From assembly GCF_002291425.1 (NCBI RefSeq), contig NZ_CP014136.1, forward strand, positions 2,046,001 through 2,110,000: a stretch of DNA of 64,000 bases, in the 5' to 3' direction. Position numbers and translations under genes: made by a program. The notes under the pieces are model-generated. The model searched no databases, was not told the DNA's origin, and was given only the letters and a program-made list of their open reading frames with translations. Shown here piece after piece: positions 10,391-21,808 of the stretch. Each line of letters starts with the position of its first letter. Position 1 is the stretch's first letter. The DNA comes from Gibbsiella quercinecans (GTDB lineage Bacteria > Pseudomonadota > Gammaproteobacteria > Enterobacterales > Enterobacteriaceae).

Positions 10391-10789
10391 TCAATAGCTC
10401 ATGCAGGCGGCATTCAGCACACCGCCGCTGATGGAGACGCCGCCCAGGAAAATCCCGGCCGCCACATGGTTGGCCTCAATTTTGCTGCTCACGCGCGGCA
10501 TATAGAGCTTCACGGCGGCAAACAGCAACAGTTGCACCACCAGCGCAACCACGCCCCACAGCAGATAATCCAGAATGCCGATCGAATTCACCGCCGCGCT
10601 GGCTAATGGGATCACATAGCCCAGGCAAGCGCCGATAAACGCAAAAGCGGCGGCCTGATTGTCTTGTTTGATCAGCGTCCATTCATCATGTGGGGTAATA
10701 CGGGTGTAGACGAACAGGAAGACCAGCACCATGGCAAAGCCGCTAAAGAAATAAGCCGCGAACGCACCTAATGCGCCAATAATATCCAT
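10391..10789 (-). CDS. yjfL: DUF350 inner-membrane protein YjfL
   Basis: A 132-aa polytopic membrane protein with four hydrophobic segments (about 5-28, 48-70, 78-98 and 108-130). It closely follows E. coli YjfL in length and motifs (ITPHDEWTLIK, GYVIPLASAAVNS, LNAACMSY). Function unknown. The E. coli neighbours yjfIJK and yjfMC are absent here. Confidence 0.85.
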   Translation of the reverse strand: MDIIGALGAFAAYFFSGFAMVLVFLFVYTRITPHDEWTLIKQDNQAAAFAFIGACLGYVIPLASAAVNSIGILDYLLWGVVALVVQLLLFAAVKLYMPRVSSKIEANHVAAGIFLGGVSISGGVLNAACMSY

Positions 10790-10909
10790 ACCCTGCTCCT
10801 GTCATCGTGAGTGGCGCCCTTTACAGGCCGGATAGTGAATCTAAAAGGTTTTCGCATTAAGAGCCACTGTTTATTCATTCGCCGCCCAGTGGCCTGGGCC
10901 GCTGGCTAC

Positions 10910-10931
10910 CCTCTCCCACGGGCGGGAGAGG
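10910..10931. repeat. REP-like hairpin between rlmB and yjfL
   Basis: Inverted repeat CCTCTCCC/GGGAGAGG (8-bp arms, 6-nt loop) in the 159-bp gap between the rlmB stop and the yjfL start. There is no U-run on either side. It looks like the palindromic unit scattered through enterobacterial intergenic regions and may stabilise the rlmB 3' end. Confidence 0.4.
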
Positions 10932-10948
10932 AAGCCGCCGCGTGGCGA

Positions 10949-11680
10949 TCAGCTGCGCTGGCGCACCGCTTCAAACAGGCAGATGCCCGTCGCCACGGAG
11001 ACGTTCAACGAAGACACGCTGCCGGCCATCGGGATGCTGATCAGCTCGTCACAGTGTTCGCGCGTCAGGCGGCGCATGCCTTCGCCCTCGGCGCCCATCA
11101 CCAGCGCCATCGGGCCGGTCATTTTACTTTGATACAGGGTATGGTCGGCCTCACCGGCAGTCCCCACCACCCAAACATTCATTTCTTTCAGCAAACGCAA
11201 GGTGCGGGCCAGGTTGGTGACGCGAATCAACGGCACGCTTTCCGCCGCGCCGCAGGCCACTTTCTTCGCCGTGGCATTCAACTGGGCGGAACGATCGCGC
11301 GGCACGATAACCGCATGAACGCCGGCAGCATCGGCGCTGCGCAGGCAGGCCCCCAGGTTGTGCGGGTCCGTAACGCCGTCCAGCACCAGCAGGAAAGGGG
11401 CCGCCGTACCGTCCAGTAGCGCTGGCAGATCGTTTTCCTGATACTGCCGCCCTTCACGCACGCGGGCGATAATGCCCTGATGCACCGCGCCTTCCACCTT
11501 TTCATCCAGCCATTGGCGGTTCGCCACCTGGATCACGATGCCGGTGGCTTCCAGTTCGGCGATCAACGGTTGCAGGCGGCGATCGTCACGCCCCTTCAGA
11601 ATAAACACTTCCAGGAAGCGCTGGGGATCGCGTTCTAACAGGGCTTTAACGGCATGAATGCCGTAAATAATTTCGCTCAT
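10949..11680 (-). CDS. rlmB: 23S rRNA (guanosine-2'-O-)-methyltransferase RlmB
   Basis: A 243-aa SpoU/TrmH-family enzyme that 2'-O-methylates G2251 in the 23S P-loop. It has an N-terminal substrate-binding domain ([19 protein letters not shown]) and a C-terminal knotted domain with motif 1 [13 protein letters not shown], motif 2 [10 protein letters not shown] and motif 3 [17 protein letters not shown]. Downstream of rnr in the same orientation, as in E. coli. Confidence 0.97.
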   Translation of the reverse strand: MSEIIYGIHAVKALLERDPQRFLEVFILKGRDDRRLQPLIAELEATGIVIQVANRQWLDEKVEGAVHQGIIARVREGRQYQENDLPALLDGTAAPFLLVLDGVTDPHNLGACLRSADAAGVHAVIVPRDRSAQLNATAKKVACGAAESVPLIRVTNLARTLRLLKEMNVWVVGTAGEADHTLYQSKMTGPMALVMGAEGEGMRRLTREHCDELISIPMAGSVSSLNVSVATGICLFEAVRQRS

Positions 11681-11698
11681 GAGACTCTTTTGACTGTG

Positions 11699-11718
11699 CG
11701 GCCGGCAAGTGCCGGCCG
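11699..11718 (-). other. Strong GC hairpin between rnr and rlmB
   Basis: Perfect 8-bp stem CGGCCGGC/GCCGGCCG with a 4-nt loop in the 59-bp gap between the rnr stop and rlmB start. No T-run follows, so it is more likely an attenuator or mRNA processing/stability element than a full terminator. Confidence 0.45.
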
Positions 11719-11739
11719 GTGATAATGATCTGCGGCAGG

Positions 11740-14208
11740 TTAGCCCTGCTCAGCGTTTTTTTTCTTACCGGCGCGCTTGGCCTTCGTCGCTGCCGCAATT
11801 TTTTTGGTTTTTTCAGACGTTTTTTTAGGCTTCGCCTTTTTGTCTTTATTCACCGCTGCGCCGGGCTTAGCGCCCTCTTTGCGAAACGCGCTGTCCGGTT
11901 CGAAATTGGCCGGTGGCTTACCGCCGCGGCGTTTACGGCCGTTGCCGCCGTCGCGCATCTGCGGTTTCCCGCCCTTCTTCGCACGATCACGCTCGGTTTT
12001 GCCGGCACCGCGCGGTTTGCGGCTGCTGGAAACCAGTGCGAAATCGATTTTTCGCTCATCCAGATGCACCGCTTCCACACGGATTTCCACCGTATCCCCC
12101 AGCCGGTAAACCGTACCGGAAGACTCGCCGATCAGGCGCTGGCCGATATTATCGTAGCGATAATAGTCATTATCCAGTGTTGATACGTGCACCAGGCCAT
12201 CGATGAACAGATCGTTCAGGCGCACAAAGAAGCCGAAGCCCGTCACGCTGGAGATAACGCCGCTGAACTCCGAGCCAACGTGATCCTGCATAAAGTCGCA
12301 TTTCAACCAGTCGGCAACGTTGCGCGTGGCTTCATCGGCCCGGCGCTCGGTCATCGAGCAATGCGCGCCCAGTTGCAGCATGTCTTCAAAGTCGTAGTGC
12401 CAGCCGCCGGTTGGCGTCCAACGGTGCGCAGGCTCGCCGTGCTCTTTCGCCAGCAAGTATTTGATCGCACGGTGCAAGGACAGGTCCGGATAACGCCGGA
12501 TCGGCGAGGTGAAGTGGGCATACGAAGACAGCGCCAGGCCAAAGTGGCCGCGGTTTTCCGGATCGTAAATCGCCTGTTTCATCGAGCGCAGCAGCATGGT
12601 TTGCAGCATTTCACGATCCGGGCGATCTTCAATCTCATCCATCAGATCCGCGTAATCTTCCGGCTGCGGCTTAAGGCCGCCGCCCAGCGTCAGCCCCAGC
12701 TCGCTCAGGTTACTACGCAGTGCAGTGATATGATCATCGCTTGGGCGATCGTGCACGCGGAACAGCGCAGGCTCTTTGCTCTTCTCAACAAAGCGCGCCG
12801 CCGCGATATTGGCCATGATCATGCACTCTTCAATCAGCTTGTGCGCATCGTTGCGCACCGTCGGCTCTACCCGCTCAATGCGGCGTTCGGCGTTAAAGAT
12901 GAACTTGGCTTCTTCGGTTTCAAACGCAATGCCGCCGCGCGCCGCACGCGCCTGATCGAGTATCAGGTACATGGTGTGCAGTTCCTGCAGGTTCTTGACC
13001 AACGGGCGGTACTGTTCGCGCAATTCCTGATCGCCCTGCAGAATGTGCCAGACCTTGGTGTAGGTCAGGCGGGCATGTGAATTCATCACCGCTTCATAGA
13101 ATTTATAAGAAGACAGCCGCCCTTGGGCAGAGATGGTCATCTCGCACACCATACACAGGCGATCCACCTGCGGGTTCAGGGAGCACAGGCCGTTAGACAG
13201 CACTTCCGGCAGCATCGGCACCACCTGGGAAGGGAAGTATACCGAGTTGCCGCGGCTGCAGGCTTCGTCATCCAGCGCAGTGCGCGGGCGCACGTAGTAG
13301 CTGACGTCGGCAATGGCCACCCACAGGCGCCAGCCGCCGCCGCGTTTTTTCTCACAGTAGACGGCGTCATCGAAATCGCGCGCGTCTTCGCCGTCGATGG
13401 TCACCAGCGGCAGTTGGCGCAGATCGACACGCCCTTTTTTCGCCTCTTCCGGCACCTGTTCGCTAAGGTCGGCAACCTGCTTTTCCACCTGTGGCGGCCA
13501 GGTATGCGGGATCTCATGGGTGCGCAGCGCAATATCCACCGCCATGCTGGTGCCCATTTTATCGCCGAGGATCTCGACGATCTTGCCCACCGCTTTGGTG
13601 CGGCGCGTCGGGCGCTGGGTCAGTTCCACCACCACCATATAGCCCATACGCGCGCCGCTGACGGCATCAGCCGGGATCAGGATATCAAAGCTCAGGCGGC
13701 TATCATCGGGAACTACGAAGCTGGCGCCGGCATCGGTAAAGTAACGGCCGACGATCTGGCTGGTTTTCGGCACCAGCACGCGCACAATACGCGCTTCACG
13801 GCGGCCTTTGCGATCGGCGCCCAGCGCCTGTGCCAGCACCACATCGCCGTGGATCGCCATTTTCATCTGCTCGGCAGAAAGATACAGATCGTCCTTGCGC
13901 CCTTCTACGCGCAGAAAACCATAACCGTCACGGTGGCCAATGACCGTACCGCGCAGCAGATCCAGGCGCTCAGGCAGGGCATAGCACTGCCGGCGGGTAA
14001 ACACCAATTGACCATCGCGTTCCATGGCGCGCAGACGGCGGCGCAGCGCCTCCTGCTTTTCTTCCGTGTTCAGATCCAGTTCTTTCGCCAGCTCGTCACG
14101 GCTGGCCGGGGTTTCTCGTTTCGCCAGATGGGAAAGAATAAATTCACGACTGGGGATTGGGGATTCATATTTTTCTGCTTCTCGTTCCAAGAATGGATCT
14201 TGTGACAT
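11740..14208 (-). CDS. rnr: Ribonuclease R
   Basis: An 822-aa processive 3'-5' exoribonuclease that degrades structured RNA and takes part in tmRNA-linked decay and cold shock. Domains in order: N-terminal HTH and cold-shock domains (about 20-230), RNB catalytic domain (about 260-590) with the acidic cluster [12 protein letters not shown]1 domain (about 645-725, [17 protein letters not shown]) and a Lys-rich basic tail (730-822). Co-directional with nsrR upstream and rlmB downstream. Confidence 0.98.
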   Translation of the reverse strand: MSQDPFLEREAEKYESPIPSREFILSHLAKRETPASRDELAKELDLNTEEKQEALRRRLRAMERDGQLVFTRRQCYALPERLDLLRGTVIGHRDGYGFLRVEGRKDDLYLSAEQMKMAIHGDVVLAQALGADRKGRREARIVRVLVPKTSQIVGRYFTDAGASFVVPDDSRLSFDILIPADAVSGARMGYMVVVELTQRPTRRTKAVGKIVEILGDKMGTSMAVDIALRTHEIPHTWPPQVEKQVADLSEQVPEEAKKGRVDLRQLPLVTIDGEDARDFDDAVYCEKKRGGGWRLWVAIADVSYYVRPRTALDDEACSRGNSVYFPSQVVPMLPEVLSNGLCSLNPQVDRLCMVCEMTISAQGRLSSYKFYEAVMNSHARLTYTKVWHILQGDQELREQYRPLVKNLQELHTMYLILDQARAARGGIAFETEEAKFIFNAERRIERVEPTVRNDAHKLIEECMIMANIAAARFVEKSKEPALFRVHDRPSDDHITALRSNLSELGLTLGGGLKPQPEDYADLMDEIEDRPDREMLQTMLLRSMKQAIYDPENRGHFGLALSSYAHFTSPIRRYPDLSLHRAIKYLLAKEHGEPAHRWTPTGGWHYDFEDMLQLGAHCSMTERRADEATRNVADWLKCDFMQDHVGSEFSGVISSVTGFGFFVRLNDLFIDGLVHVSTLDNDYYRYDNIGQRLIGESSGTVYRLGDTVEIRVEAVHLDERKIDFALVSSSRKPRGAGKTERDRAKKGGKPQMRDGGNGRKRRGGKPPANFEPDSAFRKEGAKPGAAVNKDKKAKPKKTSEKTKKIAAATKAKRAGKKKNAEQG

Positions 14209-14267
14209 TGCGGTTCCTCCGTTGTCATCAGCAGGGTGCTGCCGAGTCTTGTCTGCTCAGCAACATT

Positions 14268-14693
14268 TTATTCGACAAGCAATAGCTTGTAGAGCGGGGG
14301 GTTGTCCTCGATCATATCGGCCAGCGTGTATCTATCCAGCTCTTCAAGGAAATTTTGTACGCCCTGATGCAGCACCTGTTTCAGGCGGCACGCAGGGGTG
14401 ATATGGCAAAATTCACTGCTGCAGTTAACCAGAGAAAGCGGTTCCAGCGCCCGCACGACATCGCCGATACGGATGGTTTCTGCCGGCTTGCCCAACCGGA
14501 TACCGCCATTTTTACCCCGCACCGCGGCCACTAGCCCAACCCGGCTTAATTGATTGATAATTTTCACCATATGATTACGGGAAACGCCATAGACATCGGT
14601 CACTTCCGAAATGCTGGTCATTTTCTCTGCCGGCAATGATGCCATGTAGATCAATGCCCGCAGGCCATAATCAGTAAAGCTTGTTAACTGCAC
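14268..14693 (-). CDS. nsrR: Nitric-oxide-sensing repressor NsrR
   Basis: A 141-aa Rrf2-family repressor of NO-detoxification genes. It has an N-terminal winged helix ([20 protein letters not shown]) and three cysteines in [13 protein letters not shown] that bind the NO-sensitive iron-sulfur cluster. The start codon is GTG at 14693, as in E. coli. First gene of the nsrR-rnr-rlmB unit. A GGGTA-TAACTT-TACCC inverted repeat (14705-14720) lies directly upstream; it does not resemble the known NsrR site. Confidence 0.96.
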   Translation of the reverse strand: MQLTSFTDYGLRALIYMASLPAEKMTSISEVTDVYGVSRNHMVKIINQLSRVGLVAAVRGKNGGIRLGKPAETIRIGDVVRALEPLSLVNCSSEFCHITPACRLKQVLHQGVQNFLEELDRYTLADMIEDNPPLYKLLLVE

Positions 14694-14978
14694 ATCCTAC
14701 CTCTGGGTATAACTTTACCCGTTTGATACGCCGCGTTACGGCATACCGAAAAGAAACGGCGGCGCTTTTGGCCCACCCCATCTTGCGACATGCGCCTTGC
14801 TGCAAACCCAAATAATCCACAGCAGCATTGATGTATCATTATGGAGCGCGGCCTGCCTATTGGATAATAAACCAGGCGGAGAGTTCGCCGCCATTTATAT
14901 TAGCGCACAGAAAGACTCAGAGCGGGGTTATGTCGCCATAATCTTGCAAACTCGGCCTAAACGATAAGGTTGGCGCCA

Positions 14979-15006
14979 GCCTGCAACCTGAAGTATGAAG
15001 GGTATA
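14979..15006. repeat. ERIC right-end remnant
   Basis: Sequence ending GAAGTATGAAGGGTATA repeats, with one difference, the terminal 27 bp of the complete ERIC element at 58895-59021. No matching left end was found in the 14694-15069 gap, so this is a truncated copy. The rest of that 376-bp gap holds the nsrR upstream region and the purA terminator. Confidence 0.6.
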
Positions 15007-15011
15007 AAGAA

Positions 15012-15043
15012 GATAAAAACAAACCGGGCCATGCCCGGTTTGT
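15012..15043 (-). terminator. Rho-independent terminator after purA
   Basis: Perfect 11-bp stem ACAAACCGGGC/GCCCGGTTTGT (15019-15029 and 15033-15043) with a 3-nt loop, followed on the minus strand by TTTTTATC. It lies 26 bp after the purA stop. Confidence 0.88.
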
Positions 15044-15069
15044 CTGATCACCAACCGTAAACGGCCAGA

Positions 15070-16377
<1,308 letters not shown>

Positions 16378-16433
16378 TCACCGGTTGCTTAAAAAAGGAT
16401 TCTAACATCGTAATTTTTGAGTTTCAGCACTTT

Positions 16434-16449
16434 TAGCATACGATTGCAT
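16434..16449 (-). promoter_or_regulatory. Candidate PurR operator upstream of purA
   Basis: On the minus strand ATGCAATCGTATGCTA agrees with the PurR consensus ANGCAANCGNTTNCNT at all but two fixed positions. It sits 66 bp upstream of the purA start in the yjeT-purA gap. PurR control of purA is established in E. coli. Confidence 0.45.
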
Positions 16450-16466
16450 ATTTTTTGGGCTAGACT

Positions 16467-16667
16467 TCAGCCACCGAGGCGTACGCTCAACATATAGTAG
16501 ATCACACAGCCCGCAACCACTATTCCACCGCCAAAACGCCGCAAGGTGGCGTCCGGCAATTGCGTCAGCGCCGAAATCATTTTGCGCCAGGCGCGTGGGA
16601 ACAACATCGGCCCCAGCCCTTCCAGTATCAGCACCAAGCCCAGCGCCAGCCAAATCGTTGGATTCAT
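16467..16667 (-). CDS. yjeT: DUF2065 small membrane protein YjeT
   Basis: A 66-aa inner-membrane protein with two hydrophobic helices (about 4-20 and 44-60). MNPTIWLALGLVLILEGLGP is nearly identical to E. coli YjeT. The start at 16667 follows GGGGGA; an 11-codon upstream extension lies in the hflC terminator and is not credible. Downstream of hflC, so readthrough of that terminator probably supplies expression. Function unknown. Confidence 0.88.
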   Translation of the reverse strand: MNPTIWLALGLVLILEGLGPMLFPRAWRKMISALTQLPDATLRRFGGGIVVAGCVIYYMLSVRLGG

Positions 16668-16675
16668 GCATCCCC

Positions 16676-16707
16676 CAAAAAAAGAAAAGGCCCGCATCAA
16701 ACGGGCC
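16676..16707 (-). terminator. Terminator after hflC
   Basis: Stem GGCCCG (16689-16694)/CGGGCC (16702-16707) with a 7-nt loop. On the minus strand it is followed by TTTTCTTTTTTT. It separates the hfq-hflX-hflK-hflC transcript from yjeT. Confidence 0.85.
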
Positions 16708-16727
16708 CTTGATTGCCTGGTTGCCGG

Positions 16728-17732
16728 TTAGCGCCGTGTAGAATCAGGCGACTTCATATAGCGGAAGAAATCGCTATCCGGGCTCAGCACCATAACGTCC
16801 TGGTTGCCCTTGAAGCTGGTTTCATAAGCACGCAGGCTACGGATAAAGGCGTAGAAGTCCGGATCCTCGCTGAACGCATTAGCGAACAGCTTGGCGGCTT
16901 CCGCATCGCCATCACCACGGGTGATACGCGCCTGGCGTTCCGCTTCTGCCAGCGTGCGGGAAACTTCATAGTCTGCGCTAGCGCGCAGCTTCTCGGCTTC
17001 TTCCTGGCCCTGTGAACGCAGGCGGCGAGCAACGGCTTCACGCTCTGCACGCATACGTTGATAGATAGCATCAGACACTTCTACCGGCAGGTTGATCTGC
17101 TTGATACGCACATCGATCACTTCAATACCCAACGCCGCCATGCTGTTCGGGTTCACCTGCGGCTGTTTGCCGGTGGTTTCCCGCTCAACGCGCGCCGCAG
17201 CGGAGGCGATAGCGTCATCGGCTTCGGTGGTCGCCACTTCTTCACCTTCGCCCACGGTACCGGTATTCAACGCCTCACGCACATCGGACATCAGCTTGCC
17301 ACGGGAGTCGGTCACGATATCGCGCACGTCCAGGCGGCCGATTTCAGAACGCAGACGGTCACTGAATTTACGCTTAAGCAGCACTTCAGCCTGCGAAACG
17401 TCACCGCCGCCGGTGGCCAGGTAATAGCGGCTAAAATCGCTGATACGCCATTTCAGGTAAGAATCGACGATCAGATCTTTCTTCTCGCTGGTGACGAAGC
17501 GATCGGCCTGGTTGTCCATGGTCTGAATGCGCGCATCCAGGTTTTTCACGGATTCAATGAATGGGATCTTGAAGTGCAGACCCGGTTCATACACCAGCGG
17601 TTTGTTTTCGCCATCACGCAGCACCTTGCCAAAGCGCAGCACGATACCGCGCTGGCCTTCCTGCACCACAAACAGTGAGGCATACAGCGCCACCAGCACC
17701 ACGATCAGGATTACGATAAAAGACTTACGCAT
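16728..17732 (-). CDS. hflC: FtsH protease modulator HflC
   Basis: A 334-aa SPFH/prohibitin-family protein anchored by one N-terminal membrane segment (about 4-22, FIVILIVVLVALYASLF), with the bulk in the periplasm. It forms with HflK the large cage around the FtsH protease. SPFH domain about 25-220, then an Ala/Glu-rich coiled coil (QGQEEAEKLRASADYEV). It starts 3 bp after the hflK stop. Confidence 0.97.
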   Translation of the reverse strand: MRKSFIVILIVVLVALYASLFVVQEGQRGIVLRFGKVLRDGENKPLVYEPGLHFKIPFIESVKNLDARIQTMDNQADRFVTSEKKDLIVDSYLKWRISDFSRYYLATGGGDVSQAEVLLKRKFSDRLRSEIGRLDVRDIVTDSRGKLMSDVREALNTGTVGEGEEVATTEADDAIASAAARVERETTGKQPQVNPNSMAALGIEVIDVRIKQINLPVEVSDAIYQRMRAEREAVARRLRSQGQEEAEKLRASADYEVSRTLAEAERQARITRGDGDAEAAKLFANAFSEDPDFYAFIRSLRAYETSFKGNQDVMVLSPDSDFFRYMKSPDSTRR

Positions 17733-17735
17733 TGA

Positions 17736-19004
17736 TTATTCTCTCCCTACGCGAATGGTGTCGTCACGTTGCGCATTCGCGCGGCGCTGATCCATGATCG
17801 AGCCGCTGCTGGTGCTGCTACGTTGGCTGCCCGCGTTGGTGTTGCTGCTGGACGGCGCCGACGGGTTGAGACGAATCATGCTGGTGTCTTTGTTTGCGCC
17901 GTCTGCCGGCGCACCGGCCTGGCCGCGCAGCATTTGATCCAGCGGTAATACCATCAGATTGTTGCCTTTGTCATTGACCAACACCTTGCGGGTCTGGCTC
18001 AGGACTTTTTCCATGGTTTCGATGTACAAGCGCTCACGGGTAATTTCCGGCGCAGACTTGTACTCCGGCAGCAGCTTGGCAAAGCGCGCTACCTCACCCT
18101 GGGCTTCCAGGATGGTACGATCCTTATACGCCTTGGAATCTTCCAGCAGGCGCTGGGCCTGGCCGTTGGCGCGCGGCTGGACTTCGTTGGCATAGGCTTC
18201 CGCCTCACGGATGTATTGCTGCTCGTTTTCACGCGCGGCGATCGCATCGTCGAAGGACGCTTTAACCTCTTCCGGCGGCCGCGCAGCCTGGAAGTTGACG
18301 TCCAGCAGCGTGATGCCCATGTTGTAAGGACGAACCGTCTCTTCCAGCATGCGTTGGGTATCGTTACGCACCACGGTACGGCCTTCCGTCAAAATGCGAT
18401 CCATGGAGTATTTGCCGATCACGCCACGCAGGGCGCTGTCGGTAGCCTGGCTCAGGCTGTCATCGGCATTGACGACGCTGAACAAGTACGCTTCCGGATT
18501 GGTGACGCGATACTGCACGTTCATTTCCACACGCACCACGTTCTCATCAGAAGTGAGCATCACCCCGGATGCCGCCAGTTCACGCACAGATTCAACGTTG
18601 ACCGGGCGCACTTCATCAATGAACGTCGGCTTCCAGTTCAGGCCCGGCTGCACCAGGTGGCTGAATTTACCGAAGCGAGTGACAACACCACGTTCAGCTT
18701 CCTTGATGGTGTAGAAACCGCTGGCGGCCCAAATCACCACGACCACAACCGCAGCGATACCGAAGATCCGGCCGCTGAAGTTCGAACCGCCGGAACCCGT
18801 GCCGCCGCTGTTATTGCTGCCAGTGCCTTTCCCGCCCCCCAGGCTGCTCAGTTTTTTGCTGAGCTTGCGGAAAATGTCGTCCAGATCCGGAGGGCCCTGA
18901 TCGCGCCCGCCTTTATTGTTACCGCCAGAGTTGCCGCCGTTATTATTGCTGCTCCCCCACGGGTCGCGGTCCTGTCCGTTATTACCGGGCTGATTCCACG
19001 CCAT
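17736..19004 (-). CDS. hflK: FtsH protease modulator HflK
   Basis: A 422-aa partner of HflC. It has a Gly/Asn-rich cytoplasmic N-terminus (1-75), a membrane segment (about 78-98), an SPFH domain (about 98-280), a coiled coil and a Ser/Asn-rich C-terminal tail with SSSNTNAGSQRSSTSSGS. In the operon order hfq-hflX-hflK-hflC. Confidence 0.97.
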   Translation of the reverse strand: MAWNQPGNNGQDRDPWGSSNNNGGNSGGNNKGGRDQGPPDLDDIFRKLSKKLSSLGGGKGTGSNNSGGTGSGGSNFSGRIFGIAAVVVVVIWAASGFYTIKEAERGVVTRFGKFSHLVQPGLNWKPTFIDEVRPVNVESVRELAASGVMLTSDENVVRVEMNVQYRVTNPEAYLFSVVNADDSLSQATDSALRGVIGKYSMDRILTEGRTVVRNDTQRMLEETVRPYNMGITLLDVNFQAARPPEEVKASFDDAIAARENEQQYIREAEAYANEVQPRANGQAQRLLEDSKAYKDRTILEAQGEVARFAKLLPEYKSAPEITRERLYIETMEKVLSQTRKVLVNDKGNNLMVLPLDQMLRGQAGAPADGANKDTSMIRLNPSAPSSSNTNAGSQRSSTSSGSIMDQRRANAQRDDTIRVGRE

Positions 19005-19060
19005 GTTTTAGCTCCATATTCTATGATTGGGTACTTCAGGCTAAATGTAACAGGATATGA

Positions 19061-20341
19061 TCATACGATAAAGCTAATCAGAGCCTGTTCCTGCTTACAG
19101 AGGCGGCGCCACTCGACAATGGGCATACGCACCATCATGCCAATGCTGCCATCCTCTTCGTTCCATTCGTCTTCAATGGCCTGAAGCTGATAGAAACGGC
19201 TACGAAGACGGCCTGCCTCTGGAGGTAAACGCAGCTTGTAATGCGCAATCTCCCCCGATAAGCGCTCCGTCAACGCCTGAAACAGCAACGGAATTCCTTC
19301 TCCACTGGCGGCGGACAGCCACACACGGACCGGGACATTTTCATCGTTGCGGTCGATACGCGGCACAAAGTCGTCCAGCATATCTATTTTGTTCATCACT
19401 AACAGTGTAGGGATTTCATCCGCTTCTATCTCTGCCAACACGGTATTTACCGCGTCAATATTCTCGTCAACGCGAGGATCTGCGGCGTCGATCACATGTA
19501 ACAGCAAAGATGCCTGCCGCGTTTCCTGCAGCGTCGCTTTGAAGGCGGCGACCAGATCGTGCGGCAGATGCCGGATAAAGCCTACGGTATCCGCCAGGAC
19601 GGTATCGCCGACGTCTGCGACGGAAATACGGCGCAGGGTGGGATCCAGCGTGGCAAATAGCTGATCCGCCGCATAGACCTCGGCAGACGTAATTCGGTTA
19701 AACAGGGTGGATTTGCCGGCGTTGGTGTAGCCCACCAGCGATACGGTCGGCACATCAGCCCGGGTACGTGAGCGGCGACCTTGTTCCCGCTGTTTCTCGA
19801 CGCGCTCCAGGCGCTTGAGGATCAGGCTGATACGATCGCGCAGCAAACGGCGGTCAGTTTCCAACTGGGTTTCACCAGGCCCACGCAGCCCTATCCCGCC
19901 CTTTTGGCGCTCAAGGTGCGTCCAACCACGCACCAGACGCGTTGCGATATGGCGCAGCTGTGCCAGCTCTACCTGCAGCTTACCTTCATGGGTACGGGCC
20001 CGCTGGGCAAAGATGTCTAAAATCAATCCGGTGCGATCAATAACCCGGCATTCGCACAGGCGTTCGAGGTTCCTCTCCTGCGCCGGAGAAAGGGAGTGAT
20101 CAAACAGGACAACAGATGCGCCACTGGCCTTTACCGCATCCGCAATTTCTTCGGCCTTTCCTTCACCTACAAAGTATTTAGGATGTGGCGCTTTGCGGCT
20201 ACCTGTAACCACTTGCAAAGCTTCAACACCCGCAGAGGAAACCAGCGATTCGAACTCACTGAGATCTTCTGTATCTTTGTCTTGCGAGAAATAGATATGA
20301 ACCAGTACGGCCTGCTCACCGGCTTCATAACGGTCAAACAA
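19061..20341 (-). CDS. hflX: Ribosome-associated GTPase HflX
   Basis: A 426-aa GTPase that splits stalled 70S ribosomes after heat or antibiotic stress. The N-terminal HflX domain contains the GGIGLRGPGETQLETDRR signature. The G domain (about 198-365) has G1 GYTNAGKST, G3 DTVGF and G4 NKID. The start is TTG at 20341 with GAGAGGT upstream; it gives exactly the E. coli N-terminus MFDRYEAGEQ, and no ATG does. Confidence 0.96.
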   Translation of the reverse strand: MFDRYEAGEQAVLVHIYFSQDKDTEDLSEFESLVSSAGVEALQVVTGSRKAPHPKYFVGEGKAEEIADAVKASGASVVLFDHSLSPAQERNLERLCECRVIDRTGLILDIFAQRARTHEGKLQVELAQLRHIATRLVRGWTHLERQKGGIGLRGPGETQLETDRRLLRDRISLILKRLERVEKQREQGRRSRTRADVPTVSLVGYTNAGKSTLFNRITSAEVYAADQLFATLDPTLRRISVADVGDTVLADTVGFIRHLPHDLVAAFKATLQETRQASLLLHVIDAADPRVDENIDAVNTVLAEIEADEIPTLLVMNKIDMLDDFVPRIDRNDENVPVRVWLSAASGEGIPLLFQALTERLSGEIAHYKLRLPPEAGRLRSRFYQLQAIEDEWNEEDGSIGMMVRMPIVEWRRLCKQEQALISFIV

Positions 20342-20442
20342 GCGTGCAACCTCTCAAACGGATATAAACCGTTGTTGCGGGGGACATAAACAGAACTCTG
20401 CTGCCTATGCTCCCCGACATCGTCAACAAACCGCGACGCGCT

Positions 20443-20763
<321 letters not shown>

Positions 20764-20866
20764 TTATTTGCTTGTTGTTTGTAACTAAGAACCTGTCGGC
20801 TCTAAAATAAACGACCTAAAAAAATTTGCGCGCTGAATACTCATCAATTGTACACATTCACCCAAC

Positions 20867-21808
20867 CTATGCACTAACAACCTGTATGACCGAGTCCAGA
20901 GCCGCCTGCGGCGCTTCGCTATCCAACCAGTGGACAGACTCCCAACCCCGTAACCAGGTCATTTGGCGCTTGGCCAACTGACGTGTTGCGCAAATACCAC
21001 GATAAACCATCTCATCGTAACCAATCTCGCCAGACAAATATGCCCATATCTGGCGGTAACCGACACAGCGAATGGAAGGCAAATCCGTATGCAAATCTCC
21101 CCGTGCGAAAAGCGCACGCGCCTCCGTTTCAAAACCTGCCGCCAACATTTGATGGAACCGCAGCGCGATGCGCTCATGAAGCAGCGCCCGGCTGGCCGGT
21201 GCTATCGCAAACTGGTGAACATGATACGGCAACGATTCACCCGAAATTTTAGTCATTTCCGTTAGAGTTTTACCTGAAATAAAAAAAACTTCCAGTGCTC
21301 TTGACAGTCTCTGCGGATCATTCGGATGAATTCGCAGTGCTGCAACCGGATCAATGGCCTGCAACTGGCGATGCAACGCATCCCATCCAAGCGCCTGCGC
21401 CTGCTGCTCAATCCGCTCGCGCACTTGCGGATCGGCCGGCGGCAGCGGCGATAAACCGTCCAATAATGCTTTGAAGTACAGCATGGTGCCGCCGACCAAC
21501 AGCGGGATACGCCCTGATGCGCTGATCGAGGCCATCTCTTGCAAGGCGTCGGCGCGAAAATCAGCGGCGGAGTAAGCCTCTGCCGGATCGCGAATATCAA
21601 TCAGCCGGTGCGGCGCCCGCGCCAGCTCTTCCCTGCTCGGTTTGGCGGTACCGATATCCATGCCGCGGTAAATCAACGCGGAATCCACGCTGATCAGTTC
21701 AACAGGCAGATGCTCACGCAACGCCATCGCCAGGGCCGTTTTGCCCGACGCTGTCGGCCCCATGATAAAAATCGCCGGGGGACGGTGTGTTATGTCAGTT
21801 TCAGTCAT
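20867..21808 (-). CDS. miaA: tRNA dimethylallyltransferase MiaA
   Basis: A 313-aa enzyme that adds the dimethylallyl group to A37 of tRNAs reading UNN codons. P-loop GPTASGKT (17-24), [18 protein letters not shown] and CVGYRQIW are present. The ATG at 21808 matches the family start and overlaps the mutL stop by 8 bp. The frame is open 53 codons further upstream, but that stretch is mutL coding sequence read in another frame. Confidence 0.97.
   Translation of the reverse strand: MTETDITHRPPAIFIMGPTASGKTALAMALREHLPVELISVDSALIYRGMDIGTAKPSREELARAPHRLIDIRDPAEAYSAADFRADALQEMASISASGRIPLLVGGTMLYFKALLDGLSPLPPADPQVRERIEQQAQALGWDALHRQLQAIDPVAALRIHPNDPQRLSRALEVFFISGKTLTEMTKISGESLPYHVHQFAIAPASRALLHERIALRFHQMLAAGFETEARALFARGDLHTDLPSIRCVGYRQIWAYLSGEIGYDEMVYRGICATRQLAKRQMTWLRGWESVHWLDSEAPQAALDSVIQVVSA

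Noticed and set aside
13123-14205. A 360-codon open frame on the plus strand, with others at 12187-13080 and 259-864
   Set aside because: They lie wholly antisense to rnr and tamA, whose frames are strongly conserved. His/Gln/Arg-rich translations are typical of antisense shadows in GC-rich genes.
14705-14720. GGGTA-TAACTT-TACCC inverted repeat as an NsrR operator
   Set aside because: It does not resemble the known NsrR site built from AAGATGC-type half-sites; short palindromes of this size are common by chance.
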